Of a stretch of 64,000 nucleotides of DNA, positions 9,157 to 16,472 are shown piece after piece. The notes under the pieces are model-generated. The model searched no databases. It was not told the DNA's origin and worked only from the letters and a program-made list of their open reading frames with translations. The position numbers and the translations under genes were made by a program. The number at the start of each line of letters is the position of its first letter. Position 1 is the first letter of the stretch. This DNA is from Bordetella genomosp. 2 (lineage in GTDB: Bacteria > Pseudomonadota > Gammaproteobacteria > Burkholderiales > Burkholderiaceae_B), in contig NZ_NEVT01000006.1 in assembly GCF_002261345.1 (NCBI RefSeq), positions 868,001-932,000 of the forward strand, in the 5' to 3' direction.

Positions 9157-10122
9157 ATGCCGTCGATTCGTTGGGCCGCCGCGGCGGCCGGTGTTCTGCT
9201 GTGCGCGTCCGCCTCGGTCTCGGCGGCCTGGCCCGAACGGCCCATCACCATCATCGTGCCGGCCGCCCCGGGCGGCACCACCGACATGGCCAGCCGCATC
9301 ATCGCCGACAAGCTGGCCGCCCGGCTCGGGCAATCGGTGGTGGTGGAGAACCGCGCCGGGGCGGCGGGGATCATCGGCACGCAGCAGCTCGTGCGGGCAG
9401 CCCCGGACGGCTATACGCTCATCATGGGCAACATCGGGCCCAATGCGATCAACTACAGCATGTATGCCGACCTGCCCTACAAGCCGGCGGACTTCGCGCC
9501 CATTACGCTGGTCATCTCGGTGCCCAACGTGCTGGTGGTGAACGCCCAGTCGCCCGCCAGGAGCGCCGGGCAGTTGATCGACATGCTGCGCAAGGATGCA
9601 GGCAAGGATTCGTTCGACTCGTCCGGCACCGGCCAGTCGCCGCACCTGTCGGCCGAGCTGTTCAAGCAGCGCGCCGCCGTGCAGGCCACCCACGTGCCGT
9701 ACAAGGGCGCCGGGCCGGCCGTGGCGGCATTGCTGGCCGGCCAGTTCACCTTCATGATCGACAACCTGCCGAGCTCCATGCCGCATATCCAGGCGGGCAA
9801 GCTGCGGGCGCTGGCGGTGACCAGCGCCGAGCGCGTGCCGCAATTGCCCGGCGTGCCGACCATGCGGGAGGCTGGCATCGACGACATGGTGGTGACCGCC
9901 TGGTTCGGCCTGATGGCGCCGGCCGGCACGCCGGCCGCGGTGATCGACCGGCTGGCCGGCGCGGCGCGCGAGGTGCTGGCCTTGCCCGAAGTGCGGCAGC
10001 GCTTCGGCGCCATGGGCGGACAGGCGGGCGGCAACTCGCCGGCCGAGTTCGCCGCCTTCATCGACGCCGAGCGCGCGCGTTGGCAGGCTACCGTACAGGC
10101 CGCCGGCCTGGCGCCGAGGTAA
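9157..10122 (+). CDS. Bug-family tripartite tricarboxylate transporter binding protein
   Basis: A 321-residue periplasmic solute-binding protein. It has a Sec signal peptide (about residues 1-23, ending VSAAWPERPI), and the mature part starts with the Bug signature WPERPITIIVPAAPGG, then ENRAGAAGIIGTQQL, the DGYTLIMGN block and the HVPYKGAGPAVAALLAGQ block. Bug proteins bind carboxylates and related organic acids. A GGCAGGAG ribosome site precedes the ATG at 9157. The CoA-transferase genes follow with only 3 bases between stop and start. No matching TctA/TctB permease is in the window. Co-transcription with a CoA-transferase suggests a carboxylic acid ligand. Confidence 0.93.
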   Translation: MPSIRWAAAAAGVLLCASASVSAAWPERPITIIVPAAPGGTTDMASRIIADKLAARLGQSVVVENRAGAAGIIGTQQLVRAAPDGYTLIMGNIGPNAINYSMYADLPYKPADFAPITLVISVPNVLVVNAQSPARSAGQLIDMLRKDAGKDSFDSSGTGQSPHLSAELFKQRAAVQATHVPYKGAGPAVAALLAGQFTFMIDNLPSSMPHIQAGKLRALAVTSAERVPQLPGVPTMREAGIDDMVVTAWFGLMAPAGTPAAVIDRLAGAAREVLALPEVRQRFGAMGGQAGGNSPAEFAAFIDAERARWQATVQAAGLAPR

Positions 10123-10125
10123 GGC

Positions 10126-10791
10126 ATGATCGACAAGGTCCAGGCCTCGATCGCCGCCGCGGTGGCGCCCATCCACGATGGCGCGCAGGTGCTGGTGGGC
10201 GGCTTCGGCGACGCCGGGGTTCCCTATGAACTGCTGCATGCCCTGCTCGACCAGGGCACGCGCGACCTGACCCTGGTGTGCAACAACGCCGGCACGCGCG
10301 ACACCGGTGTCGCGGCGCTGATCCTGGCGCGGCGCGTGCGCAAGATCATTTGCTCGCACCCGCGTCCGCCCATGTCGGATGCCTTCGCCAATGCCTATCG
10401 GGCCGGGCAGGTAGAGCTGGAATGCGTGCCGCAGGGCACCCTGGCGGAGCGGCTGCGCGCCGGCGGCGCCGGGTTGGGCGCCTTTTTCACGCCCACCGGC
10501 TACGGCACCTTGCTGGCCGAGGGCAAGGAGCAGCGGGTGGTGGACGGCGTCGGCTATGTGCTCGAACAGCCGCTGCGCGGCGACTTCGCCCTGATCAGGG
10601 CGCACCTGGGCGACCGCTGGGGCAACCTGATGTACCGCTGGGCGGCCCGCAATTTCAACCCCGTCATGTGCATGGCGGCGCGCCACGCCGTCGCCCAGGT
10701 CGACCGGGTCGTGGAACTGGGCGCGCTGGCGCCCGAGGCCATCATGACGCCCGGGATTTTCGTCAAGACAGTCGTCCCCCTGGAGCACTGA
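10126..10791 (+). CDS. 3-oxoacid CoA-transferase, subunit A
   Basis: A 221-residue alpha subunit of a family I CoA-transferase (ScoA/PcaI/AtoD type). It contains the glycine-rich GGFGDAGVPYELLHALLD segment and the TLVCNNAGT strand that follows. GTLAERLRAGGAGLGAFFTP and GYGTLLAEGKEQR are also family-typical. It lies between a Bug binding protein and subunit B, one base from the latter, so the two subunits are co-translated. Such enzymes move CoA from succinyl- or acetyl-CoA to a free acid. The acid used here is unknown, possibly a 3-oxoacid taken up with the help of the flanking Bug proteins. Confidence 0.93.
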   Translation: MIDKVQASIAAAVAPIHDGAQVLVGGFGDAGVPYELLHALLDQGTRDLTLVCNNAGTRDTGVAALILARRVRKIICSHPRPPMSDAFANAYRAGQVELECVPQGTLAERLRAGGAGLGAFFTPTGYGTLLAEGKEQRVVDGVGYVLEQPLRGDFALIRAHLGDRWGNLMYRWAARNFNPVMCMAARHAVAQVDRVVELGALAPEAIMTPGIFVKTVVPLEH

Positions 10792-10792
10792 G

Positions 10793-11536
10793 ATGGCATC
10801 CGCCCAGACCGCGCCGCGCCCGCCGTCGCCGCCTCATGGCCTGCCCGCCCTGACCCGCGACCAGATCGCCCAGCTGGTCGCCAGCGACATTCCCGACGGC
10901 TCGATCGTCAACCTGGGCATCGGCATCCCGACGCGCGTGTCCGACTTCCTGCCGGCCGGCCGCGAGATCGTGCTGCACAGCGAGAACGGCATCCTGGGCA
11001 TGGGCGAGGCCGCCGTCGGTCCGGCCATCGACACCGACCTGATCAATGCCAGCCGCGTTCCGGTCACCCTGGTGCCGGGCGCATCGATCAGCGAACACAC
11101 TGTGTCGTTCGCCATGATGCGCGGCGGCCACCTGGACTATACGGTGCTGGGCGGGTTCCAGGTGGCCGCCAACGGCGACCTGGCCAATTGGTTGACCCAG
11201 TCGGCCGATGCCATCCCGGCGGTGGGCGGAGCCATGGACCTGGCGGTGGGCGCGCGCCACGTGTACGTGACCATGGAGCATCTGACGCGCGACGGACGGC
11301 CCAAGCTGCTGGAGCGCTGCACCTACCCCTTGACTGGCGCCGGCGTGGTCGACCGGGTCTATACCGACCTGGCCGTGATCGACGTCGATGCGGCCGGCTT
11401 CATCGTCCATGCCCTGCCGGAGGGCATTTCGCTGGCGCAGTTGCAAGCCCTGACCGGCGCCCCGCTGCGCAGCGGCGAGCGGCTGCTGCGCATCGTGCGC
11501 GACGGCGCGGGCCGCGCGCACTATGCCTCGCCCTGA
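10793..11536 (+). CDS. 3-oxoacid CoA-transferase, subunit B
   Basis: A 247-residue beta subunit. It carries the catalytic glutamate in HSENGILGMG, preceded by the typical VNLGIGIPTRVSDFL stretch. Later blocks (GGHLDYTVLGGFQVAANGDL and RPKLLERCTYPLTG) are family-specific. The N-terminus has an extra Pro/Ala-rich 20 residues before the conserved TRDQIAQLVASDI. The start ATG at 10793 sits one base after the subunit A stop. A second Bug gene follows after 24 bases, so the whole set reads as one operon. Confidence 0.94.
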   Translation: MASAQTAPRPPSPPHGLPALTRDQIAQLVASDIPDGSIVNLGIGIPTRVSDFLPAGREIVLHSENGILGMGEAAVGPAIDTDLINASRVPVTLVPGASISEHTVSFAMMRGGHLDYTVLGGFQVAANGDLANWLTQSADAIPAVGGAMDLAVGARHVYVTMEHLTRDGRPKLLERCTYPLTGAGVVDRVYTDLAVIDVDAAGFIVHALPEGISLAQLQALTGAPLRSGERLLRIVRDGAGRAHYASP

Positions 11537-11560
11537 CCCTGACCCGCACGGAGACATCCC

Positions 11561-12538
11561 ATGCGCCACGCCCTGTCCCGCCTGACCCTGCTGCTGTCGT
11601 GCTGCGCCCTGCTGCTGGGCAGCCCGGCACTGGCCGAAACGTCCTACCCGGACCGTCCCATCACCCTGCTGATCCCGTACCCGCCCGGCGGCAGCGCCGA
11701 CATGCTGGGCCGGCCGCTGTCGGCGGCGCTGCAGGAGCGACTGGGCCAGCCCGTGGTGCTGGAATACAAGCCCGGGGCCGGCGGATCGATCGCCACCGCG
11801 CAATTGGCGCGCGCCCGGCCGGACGGCCATACCGTGCTGATGGTGCTGGCCGCCCATGCGATCAACCCCAGCCTGTACAAGTCGCTGCCGTACGACACGC
11901 GCAAGGATTTCGCCCCGGTATCGCTGGTGGCCACCCTGCCCATGCTGGTGGCCGCCCCCTTGTCCACGCCGGCCGACAACATCCCGCAGCTGATCGACTA
12001 TGCCCGCGCCCATCCCGGCAAGCTCACCTTCGCCTCGGCGGGCCCGGGCAACACCAGCCACTTGTCGGCCGAGATGTTCAAGACCGCCACGGGCATCCAG
12101 ATGCTGCATGTTCCCTACAAAGGCAGCGGCCCGGCGGTGGTGGCGCTGCTGGCGGGCGAAGTGTCGCTGATGTTCGACAGCATCTCCACCTCGCTGCCGC
12201 AGGTCAAGGCCGGCAAGCTCAAGGCCCTGGCGGTGACCGGCGAGGTCCGCTCGCCCCTGCTGCCGGAAGTGCCGACGGTGCAGGAGTCCGGAGTGCCGGG
12301 CTTCGTGGTCAACGGGTGGTACGGCATCCTGGCGCCGGCCGGCACGCCGCCCGGGGTGGTGGACACGCTCAGCCGGGCCATCGCCGACGCGCTGCGCGAG
12401 CCCGGCCTGCGCCAGCAGTTGGCCGGCTACGGATATGCGCCGGTCGGCAGCACGCCGCAGGCTTTCGGCCAGCTCATAGACAGCGAGCTGCAACGCTGGA
12501 GCAAGGCTGTCAAGGACTCGGGCGCGACGGTGCAGTAG
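11561..12538 (+). CDS. Bug-family tripartite tricarboxylate transporter binding protein
   Basis: A second Bug protein in the operon, 325 residues. The signal peptide runs to about residue 26 (LLLGSPALAETSYPDRPIT) and the mature start is SYPDRPITLLIPYPPGGSAD. Further Bug blocks include PDGHTVLMVLAAHAINPSLY and HVPYKGSGPAVVALLAGEVS. It differs clearly from the Bug protein at 9157, so the two probably bind different or related acids instead of being a recent duplication. Its last 29 bases overlap the convergent TetR gene. Confidence 0.93.
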   Translation: MRHALSRLTLLLSCCALLLGSPALAETSYPDRPITLLIPYPPGGSADMLGRPLSAALQERLGQPVVLEYKPGAGGSIATAQLARARPDGHTVLMVLAAHAINPSLYKSLPYDTRKDFAPVSLVATLPMLVAAPLSTPADNIPQLIDYARAHPGKLTFASAGPGNTSHLSAEMFKTATGIQMLHVPYKGSGPAVVALLAGEVSLMFDSISTSLPQVKAGKLKALAVTGEVRSPLLPEVPTVQESGVPGFVVNGWYGILAPAGTPPGVVDTLSRAIADALREPGLRQQLAGYGYAPVGSTPQAFGQLIDSELQRWSKAVKDSGATVQ

Positions 12539-13082
12539 CGCCGGCCGGCCCGTCCAGCAAGGACTGGACGTCCTCGAGCATGGCGTCCCATTCGGCCTGG
12601 TCGATATCCATGAAACCGAAGAAGCGCAGCATGAACGCGCCCTCGGTGGCCAGGAAAGCCAGGCGGGCGCGGCGGCCCGCGTCAGTCGCCAGGTCCAGTC
12701 CGGCGATGCGCTCGCGGTACCAGGCGCGCGTGCTGGCCAGGTGCTCGGGCGTCTGCGCCAGGGCGGCCAGCAGGCTGGCCGATTTGGCGCTCGCCTCGTC
12801 GGAGGGCCGCGTAGCGGCCACATGGGCCCGCACCTTGTCCAGCGGGTTGCCTTCCGGGCCCGCGACCTGCGCGAAGATGCGGTCATAGGCGGCGCCCCAG
12901 CGCTCGAACAGCGCGTCGATCAGGGCGTCCTTGTTGCCGAAGCAGTATTGCACCCCGCCTTTGGTGATGCCGGCCGCCTTGGCCACGGCGTCGATGGTGA
13001 GCCCGGCGGCCCCGGAGGCCTCGATGATGGCCTCGGCGGCGTCCAGCAACTGCTCGCGGTCTACGGTACGGCGGCGACCCAT
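12510..13082 (-). CDS. TetR-family repressor, probably of the adjacent MFS pump
   Basis: A 190-residue TetR/AcrR regulator. The N-terminal helix-turn-helix is at about residues 24-46 (GLTIDAVAKAAGITKGGVQY), followed by the family-typical FGNKDALIDALFERW. The C-terminal ligand domain is like TetR_C subfamilies paired with QacA/SmvA-type pumps. It is divergent from the MFS gene, with a 119-base gap holding a palindrome and a TATAAT box. The likely role is repression of the pump and of itself, relieved by a pump substrate. The gene ends inside the last 29 bases of the convergent Bug gene. Confidence 0.9.
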   Translation of the reverse strand: MGRRRTVDREQLLDAAEAIIEASGAAGLTIDAVAKAAGITKGGVQYCFGNKDALIDALFERWGAAYDRIFAQVAGPEGNPLDKVRAHVAATRPSDEASAKSASLLAALAQTPEHLASTRAWYRERIAGLDLATDAGRRARLAFLATEGAFMLRFFGFMDIDQAEWDAMLEDVQSLLDGPAGATAPSRPSP

Positions 13083-13094
13083 TGTTACCTCTTT

Positions 13095-13126
13095 TTCAAT
13101 ACATACGTATGGAATGGAATTATAAT
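13095..13126 (+). promoter_or_regulatory. Putative TetR operator with consensus -10 box
   Basis: The tetR/MFS gap contains the perfect 10-bp palindrome CATACGTATG (13102-13111), which extends as an imperfect dyad over about 13095-13118. A consensus TATAAT lies at 13121-13126, reading toward the pump gene. No good -35 is visible. A bound TetR dimer would cover the promoter. The function is inferred from position and symmetry. Confidence 0.5.
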
Positions 13127-13201
13127 GACCAGCATATCGCGGCGCCAGGCTGGAGGCCGGCCCTTCCCGCCGGCCTCGCTTCAGCGCCCCCGAGAAATTC
13201 C

Positions 13202-14713
13202 ATGTCTACCCGGTTCCATCGCTGGCTGGTATTGGCCATCGTGTCCGTCGATCTGTTCCTGATCGTCATCGACATGTCGGTACTCTACACGGCCCTGCCG
13301 CATCTTACCCAGGCCCTGGGCGCGTCGGCGTCCGAGAAGCTGTGGATCGTCAACGCCTACCCGCTCGCCGTGGCGGGCCTGCTGCCGGGCATGGGGACGC
13401 TGTCCGACCGCTACGGCCCCAAGCGGCTGTTCACCAGCGGCCTGGCCGTGTTCGGCGTGGCGTCGCTGGCCGCGGCCTATGCGCCGACGCCAGCCGCGCT
13501 GATCGCGGCGCGCGTGCTGCTGGCGGTCGGCGCGGCCATGATGATGCCCGCCACGCTGGCCATCATCCGCCATACCTTCGACGATGCGCGCGAGCGCGCG
13601 CTGGCCATCGGCATCTGGGCGTCGGTGGCATCGGGCGGCGCCGCTTTCGGCCCGGTGGTGGGCGGCGCGCTGCTCGAACATTTCTGGTGGGGCTCGGTGT
13701 TCCTGATCAACGTGCCCATCGTCATGGTGGTGCTGCCGCTGGGGCTGCGCTTTGTGCGTCCGCAGCGCGGCGCCAGCCGGCGCGCCTGGGATGTCATCGG
13801 CTCGCTGCAGATCCTGGTCGGCCTGACCGGGGTGGTCTACGCCGTCAAGGAAATCAGCCTGCGCGATCCGTCGTATCCGGCCGCCGCCGCCGCGGCGCTG
13901 GGCGGCGCGGCCTTCCTGGCGCTGTTCGCGCGCCGGCAACTGCGCGCGGCCGATCCCCTGATCGATTTCCGCCTGTTCCGCAACCGGATGTTCAGCGGGG
14001 CGGTAGGCGTGGCGCTGGTGGCGTCGGTCGCCTTTTCCGGCATCGAACTGATCTTCAGCCAATGGCTGCAATTGGTGCGCGGCATGTCGCCGCTGCAGGC
14101 CGGCCTGTTCATCCTGCCGGCCCCCCTGGCCGCATTCGTGGCAGGCCCGGTGGCCGGGCTGTTGTTGCCACGCCTGGGGGAGCGGCGCAGCATGTGGATG
14201 GCCATGGCGGCGGCGGGCCTGGGCGCGCTGGCCCTGGCGCTGCTGTACCGGGCCGCGCCGGAATTGCAGCTGGCATGCCTGGCGCTGCTCGGCTTCGGGC
14301 TGGGCGCGGCCATGACGGCCGCCTCCAGCGCCATTCTGGTGGGCGCCCCGGCCGACCGCGTCGGCATGGCCGCGTCGGTCGAAGAGATGTCATACGAGGT
14401 GGGCGCGGTGCTGGGGGTGGCGCTGATGGGCAGCCTCGCCACCGCCGCCTACGGGACGGCGCTGGTGCTGCCCGAAGGCCTGGCCGTGCCGGCGGCGGTG
14501 CGCGACAGCCTGGACGAGGCGTTGGCGGCGGCAGCCGCGGCGGCGCCCGAGCCGGCGGCGCTGCTGGCCGCCCTGGCGCGGCGGGCATTCGACCACGCTT
14601 TTGTGGCGGTGCTCGTCGCCACCGCGCTCCTGTTGCTGGCGACCGCCTGGGCGCTCGGCCGGACGGGATCCGGGCCGCAGGGGCAGCCGCGCCGGACGGC
14701 TCAGGCCAGGTAG
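13202..14713 (+). CDS. MFS drug efflux transporter, DHA2 (SmvA/QacA-like)
   Basis: A 503-residue 14-helix proton-driven efflux pump. Helix 1 contains the acidic residue typical of the family (VDLFLIVIDMSVLYTALPHL). Motif A is present as GMGTLSDRYGPKRL, and the motif C region as GIWASVASGGAAFGPVVGGA. SmvA/QacA relatives export cationic biocides and dyes. The start is the ATG at 13202; an open frame continues upstream into the regulatory region but lacks support. The gene is divergent from a TetR regulator and overlaps the convergent hydrolase gene by 13 bases. Substrates are inferred only from the family. Confidence 0.9.
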   Translation: MSTRFHRWLVLAIVSVDLFLIVIDMSVLYTALPHLTQALGASASEKLWIVNAYPLAVAGLLPGMGTLSDRYGPKRLFTSGLAVFGVASLAAAYAPTPAALIAARVLLAVGAAMMMPATLAIIRHTFDDARERALAIGIWASVASGGAAFGPVVGGALLEHFWWGSVFLINVPIVMVVLPLGLRFVRPQRGASRRAWDVIGSLQILVGLTGVVYAVKEISLRDPSYPAAAAAALGGAAFLALFARRQLRAADPLIDFRLFRNRMFSGAVGVALVASVAFSGIELIFSQWLQLVRGMSPLQAGLFILPAPLAAFVAGPVAGLLLPRLGERRSMWMAMAAAGLGALALALLYRAAPELQLACLALLGFGLGAAMTAASSAILVGAPADRVGMAASVEEMSYEVGAVLGVALMGSLATAAYGTALVLPEGLAVPAAVRDSLDEALAAAAAAAPEPAALLAALARRAFDHAFVAVLVATALLLLATAWALGRTGSGPQGQPRRTAQAR

Positions 14714-15492
14714 CGCTCGAACCACGCCAGCATGCGCTGCCAGCCGTCGCGCGCATCGTCCTCGCGATAGCTGGGACGGTAGTCGGCCAGGAAGGCGTGG
14801 CCGGCTTCCGGATAGACCACCACCTCGGAGGCGCGCGCCGCCGCGTTGCCCTGCGCCAGGCGGGCCTTCAGCGCATCGACATCCTGCAGCGGGATGCTGG
14901 CGTCCTGGCCGCCATACAGGCCCAGCACCGGCGCGTGCAGATCGGCCGCCACGTCCAGCACCACCTGTTTGATCAACGGCCCGTGGCCGCTGCTGAGTTT
15001 GCCGTACCAGGCGACCCCGGCCTTGACGGCGGGATTGTGCGCGGCATACATCCACGTGATGCGACCGCCCCAGCAGAAACCGGTAATGCCCGTGCGCGCG
15101 GTGTCCCCGCCATGGGCCGCGGCCCATGCCAGGCACGCGTCGAGGTCGCCATAGACTTGTTCATCGGGCACCTTGGAGACGATGTCCGCCACCAGCTTGG
15201 GGATGTCCGTGTACTGCGATGCGTCGCCCTGCCGCTGGTACAGCTCGGGCGCGATGGCCAGGTAGCCGGCCTTGGCCAGGCGGCGGCAGACGTCCTTGAT
15301 GTGCTCGTGGACACCGAAGATCTCCTGTACCACCAGCACCACCGGCAGGCCGGTCTTGCCCTGCGGCGCTGCGTGATAGGCGGCAATCGTGCCGTCGGCC
15401 ACGGGCAGTTCGAAATCGCCGTGGGACAGGCCCTGGGGATCGGTATGGATGGTCGTGGCGGCCGGCTGGCCGGCCGCGGGAGAAAAACTCAT
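14701..15492 (-). CDS. Dienelactone hydrolase family protein
   Basis: A 263-residue alpha/beta hydrolase. The nucleophile is Cys in GITGFCWGGRITWMYAA (G-x-C-x-G-G). An acid is likely in LGLYGGQDASIPLQD, and the His is in VVVYPEAGHAFLAD. This Cys-His-Asp triad is that of dienelactone hydrolases (carboxymethylenebutenolidase). Before the fold there is an extra 25 residues (SPAAGQPAATTIHTDPQG). I start at the ATG at 15492, which follows a clear AGGAG site, not at the more upstream in-frame start. No aromatic-degradation genes are adjacent, so the natural substrate is open. Confidence 0.9.
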   Translation of the reverse strand: MSFSPAAGQPAATTIHTDPQGLSHGDFELPVADGTIAAYHAAPQGKTGLPVVLVVQEIFGVHEHIKDVCRRLAKAGYLAIAPELYQRQGDASQYTDIPKLVADIVSKVPDEQVYGDLDACLAWAAAHGGDTARTGITGFCWGGRITWMYAAHNPAVKAGVAWYGKLSSGHGPLIKQVVLDVAADLHAPVLGLYGGQDASIPLQDVDALKARLAQGNAAARASEVVVYPEAGHAFLADYRPSYREDDARDGWQRMLAWFERYLA

Positions 15493-15543
15493 AGCGGGCT
15501 CCTGGAGGCGCACCGGCCGGCCCGCGGCGCTGGCGCGCCGGCC

Positions 15544-16401
15544 CTAGTGCGAGTGAATGGCCGGCGCCGCCGTGCCGTGCTCCGCGTGGTCGTGCGCGGC
15601 GCCATGGGCATGGTCGTGCAGGTGGCCGTGATGCATGAATGAGGTAACGCCATAAATGACGATAACCCCGGCGCCGACCAGCAGCAACTGGGGCACCGCG
15701 TCGGCCAGCGAGCCGCGCTCGTGCATCTGCGGAATCAGGTCGGCCACCGAGATGTACAGGAAACTGCTGGCGGCGATGACCAGCACATAAGGGACCAGGT
15801 CTTGCGCCTGCTGCAGCACGAAGTAGCCCGCCAGCCCCCCCAGCGCCGTGCACAGGCTGCTGAACAGGATCAGCACGAAGGCCCGGCGGCGCGCCAGCCC
15901 GGCATTGAGCAGCACCACGAAATCGCCCAGCTTGTGCGGCACTTCGTGCACGATGATGGACGCTGCCGTGAGCAGCCCCAGCAGCGGGTCGGCCAGGAAG
16001 GCGGCCGCCACCAGCACGCCGTCGCACAGATTGTGCAGGGAGCTGCCGATCAGGATGAGCACCCCGCCGCGCCCCGCCTCGTGGCGGTCGTGCCCCTTGT
16101 GATGGTGGTGGCCGTCGCCTTCGTGGTGGTGACTGTGGCGCAGCAGCGCGATCTTCTCGAGCACGAAGAAGCCCAGCAATCCGGCCAGCATCAGGCCGAA
16201 CAACACGTGCATATCGGCCCCGGCGCTCTCGAACGCCTCCGGCAGCAGGTGCAGCAACGCGACCGACAGCAGCACGCCCACCGACAGGCTGACCATGTGA
16301 TGCAGGTACTTGCTGAAAACGCGATAGGCCAGCCAGCTGGCGATGGACACAGCGATCAGTCCGCCGGCCACGGTGGCCAGCAAGATCCAGAGGAGCAGCA
16401 T
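15544..16401 (-). CDS. ZIP-family divalent metal transporter
   Basis: A 285-residue inner-membrane metal permease with eight predicted helices. The metal-binding motifs are SLHNLCDGVLVAAAF in helix 4 and HEVPHKLGDFVVLL in helix 5, the HNxxDG/HExPHxxGD form of the LIV-1/ZIPB-like branch. A cytoplasmic His-rich loop follows helix 3 (HSHHHEGDGHHHHKGHDRHE) and a second His-rich tail ends the protein. Zinc is the likely substrate, with iron, manganese or cobalt possible. It is not the GufA-type BbZIP known from B. bronchiseptica structures, whose motifs differ. A Zur-box-like sequence lies upstream. Confidence 0.92.
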   Translation of the reverse strand: MLLLWILLATVAGGLIAVSIASWLAYRVFSKYLHHMVSLSVGVLLSVALLHLLPEAFESAGADMHVLFGLMLAGLLGFFVLEKIALLRHSHHHEGDGHHHHKGHDRHEAGRGGVLILIGSSLHNLCDGVLVAAAFLADPLLGLLTAASIIVHEVPHKLGDFVVLLNAGLARRRAFVLILFSSLCTALGGLAGYFVLQQAQDLVPYVLVIAASSFLYISVADLIPQMHERGSLADAVPQLLLVGAGVIVIYGVTSFMHHGHLHDHAHGAAHDHAEHGTAAPAIHSH

Positions 16402-16431
16402 GGGGAAAGGAGGTCGGGATGGGGCAAGAGG

Positions 16432-16444
16432 GCAATATTATATC
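16432..16444 (-). promoter_or_regulatory. Zur-box-like AT-rich site upstream of the ZIP gene
   Basis: On the minus strand the sequence GATATAATATTGC stands out in a GC-rich background, 30 bases before the ZIP start. It matches the Zur core GTTATAATATAAC at 10 of 13 positions and also contains TATAAT. It may be a -10 box, a Zur site or both. Confidence 0.35.
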
Positions 16445-16472
16445 GTTACACGGCCGCCCCTGCCCCCGCGGC

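Noticed and set aside
10763..12886. A 707-codon minus-strand open frame over the CoA-transferase and Bug genes
   Set aside because: It is a shadow of three clear genes; no recognisable protein features.
15544..16401. Identity with BbZIP, the structurally known ZIP of B. bronchiseptica
   Set aside because: The helix 4 and 5 motifs here are HNLCDG and HEVPHKLGD, unlike the HNLPEG/QDVPEG motifs that I recall for BbZIP.
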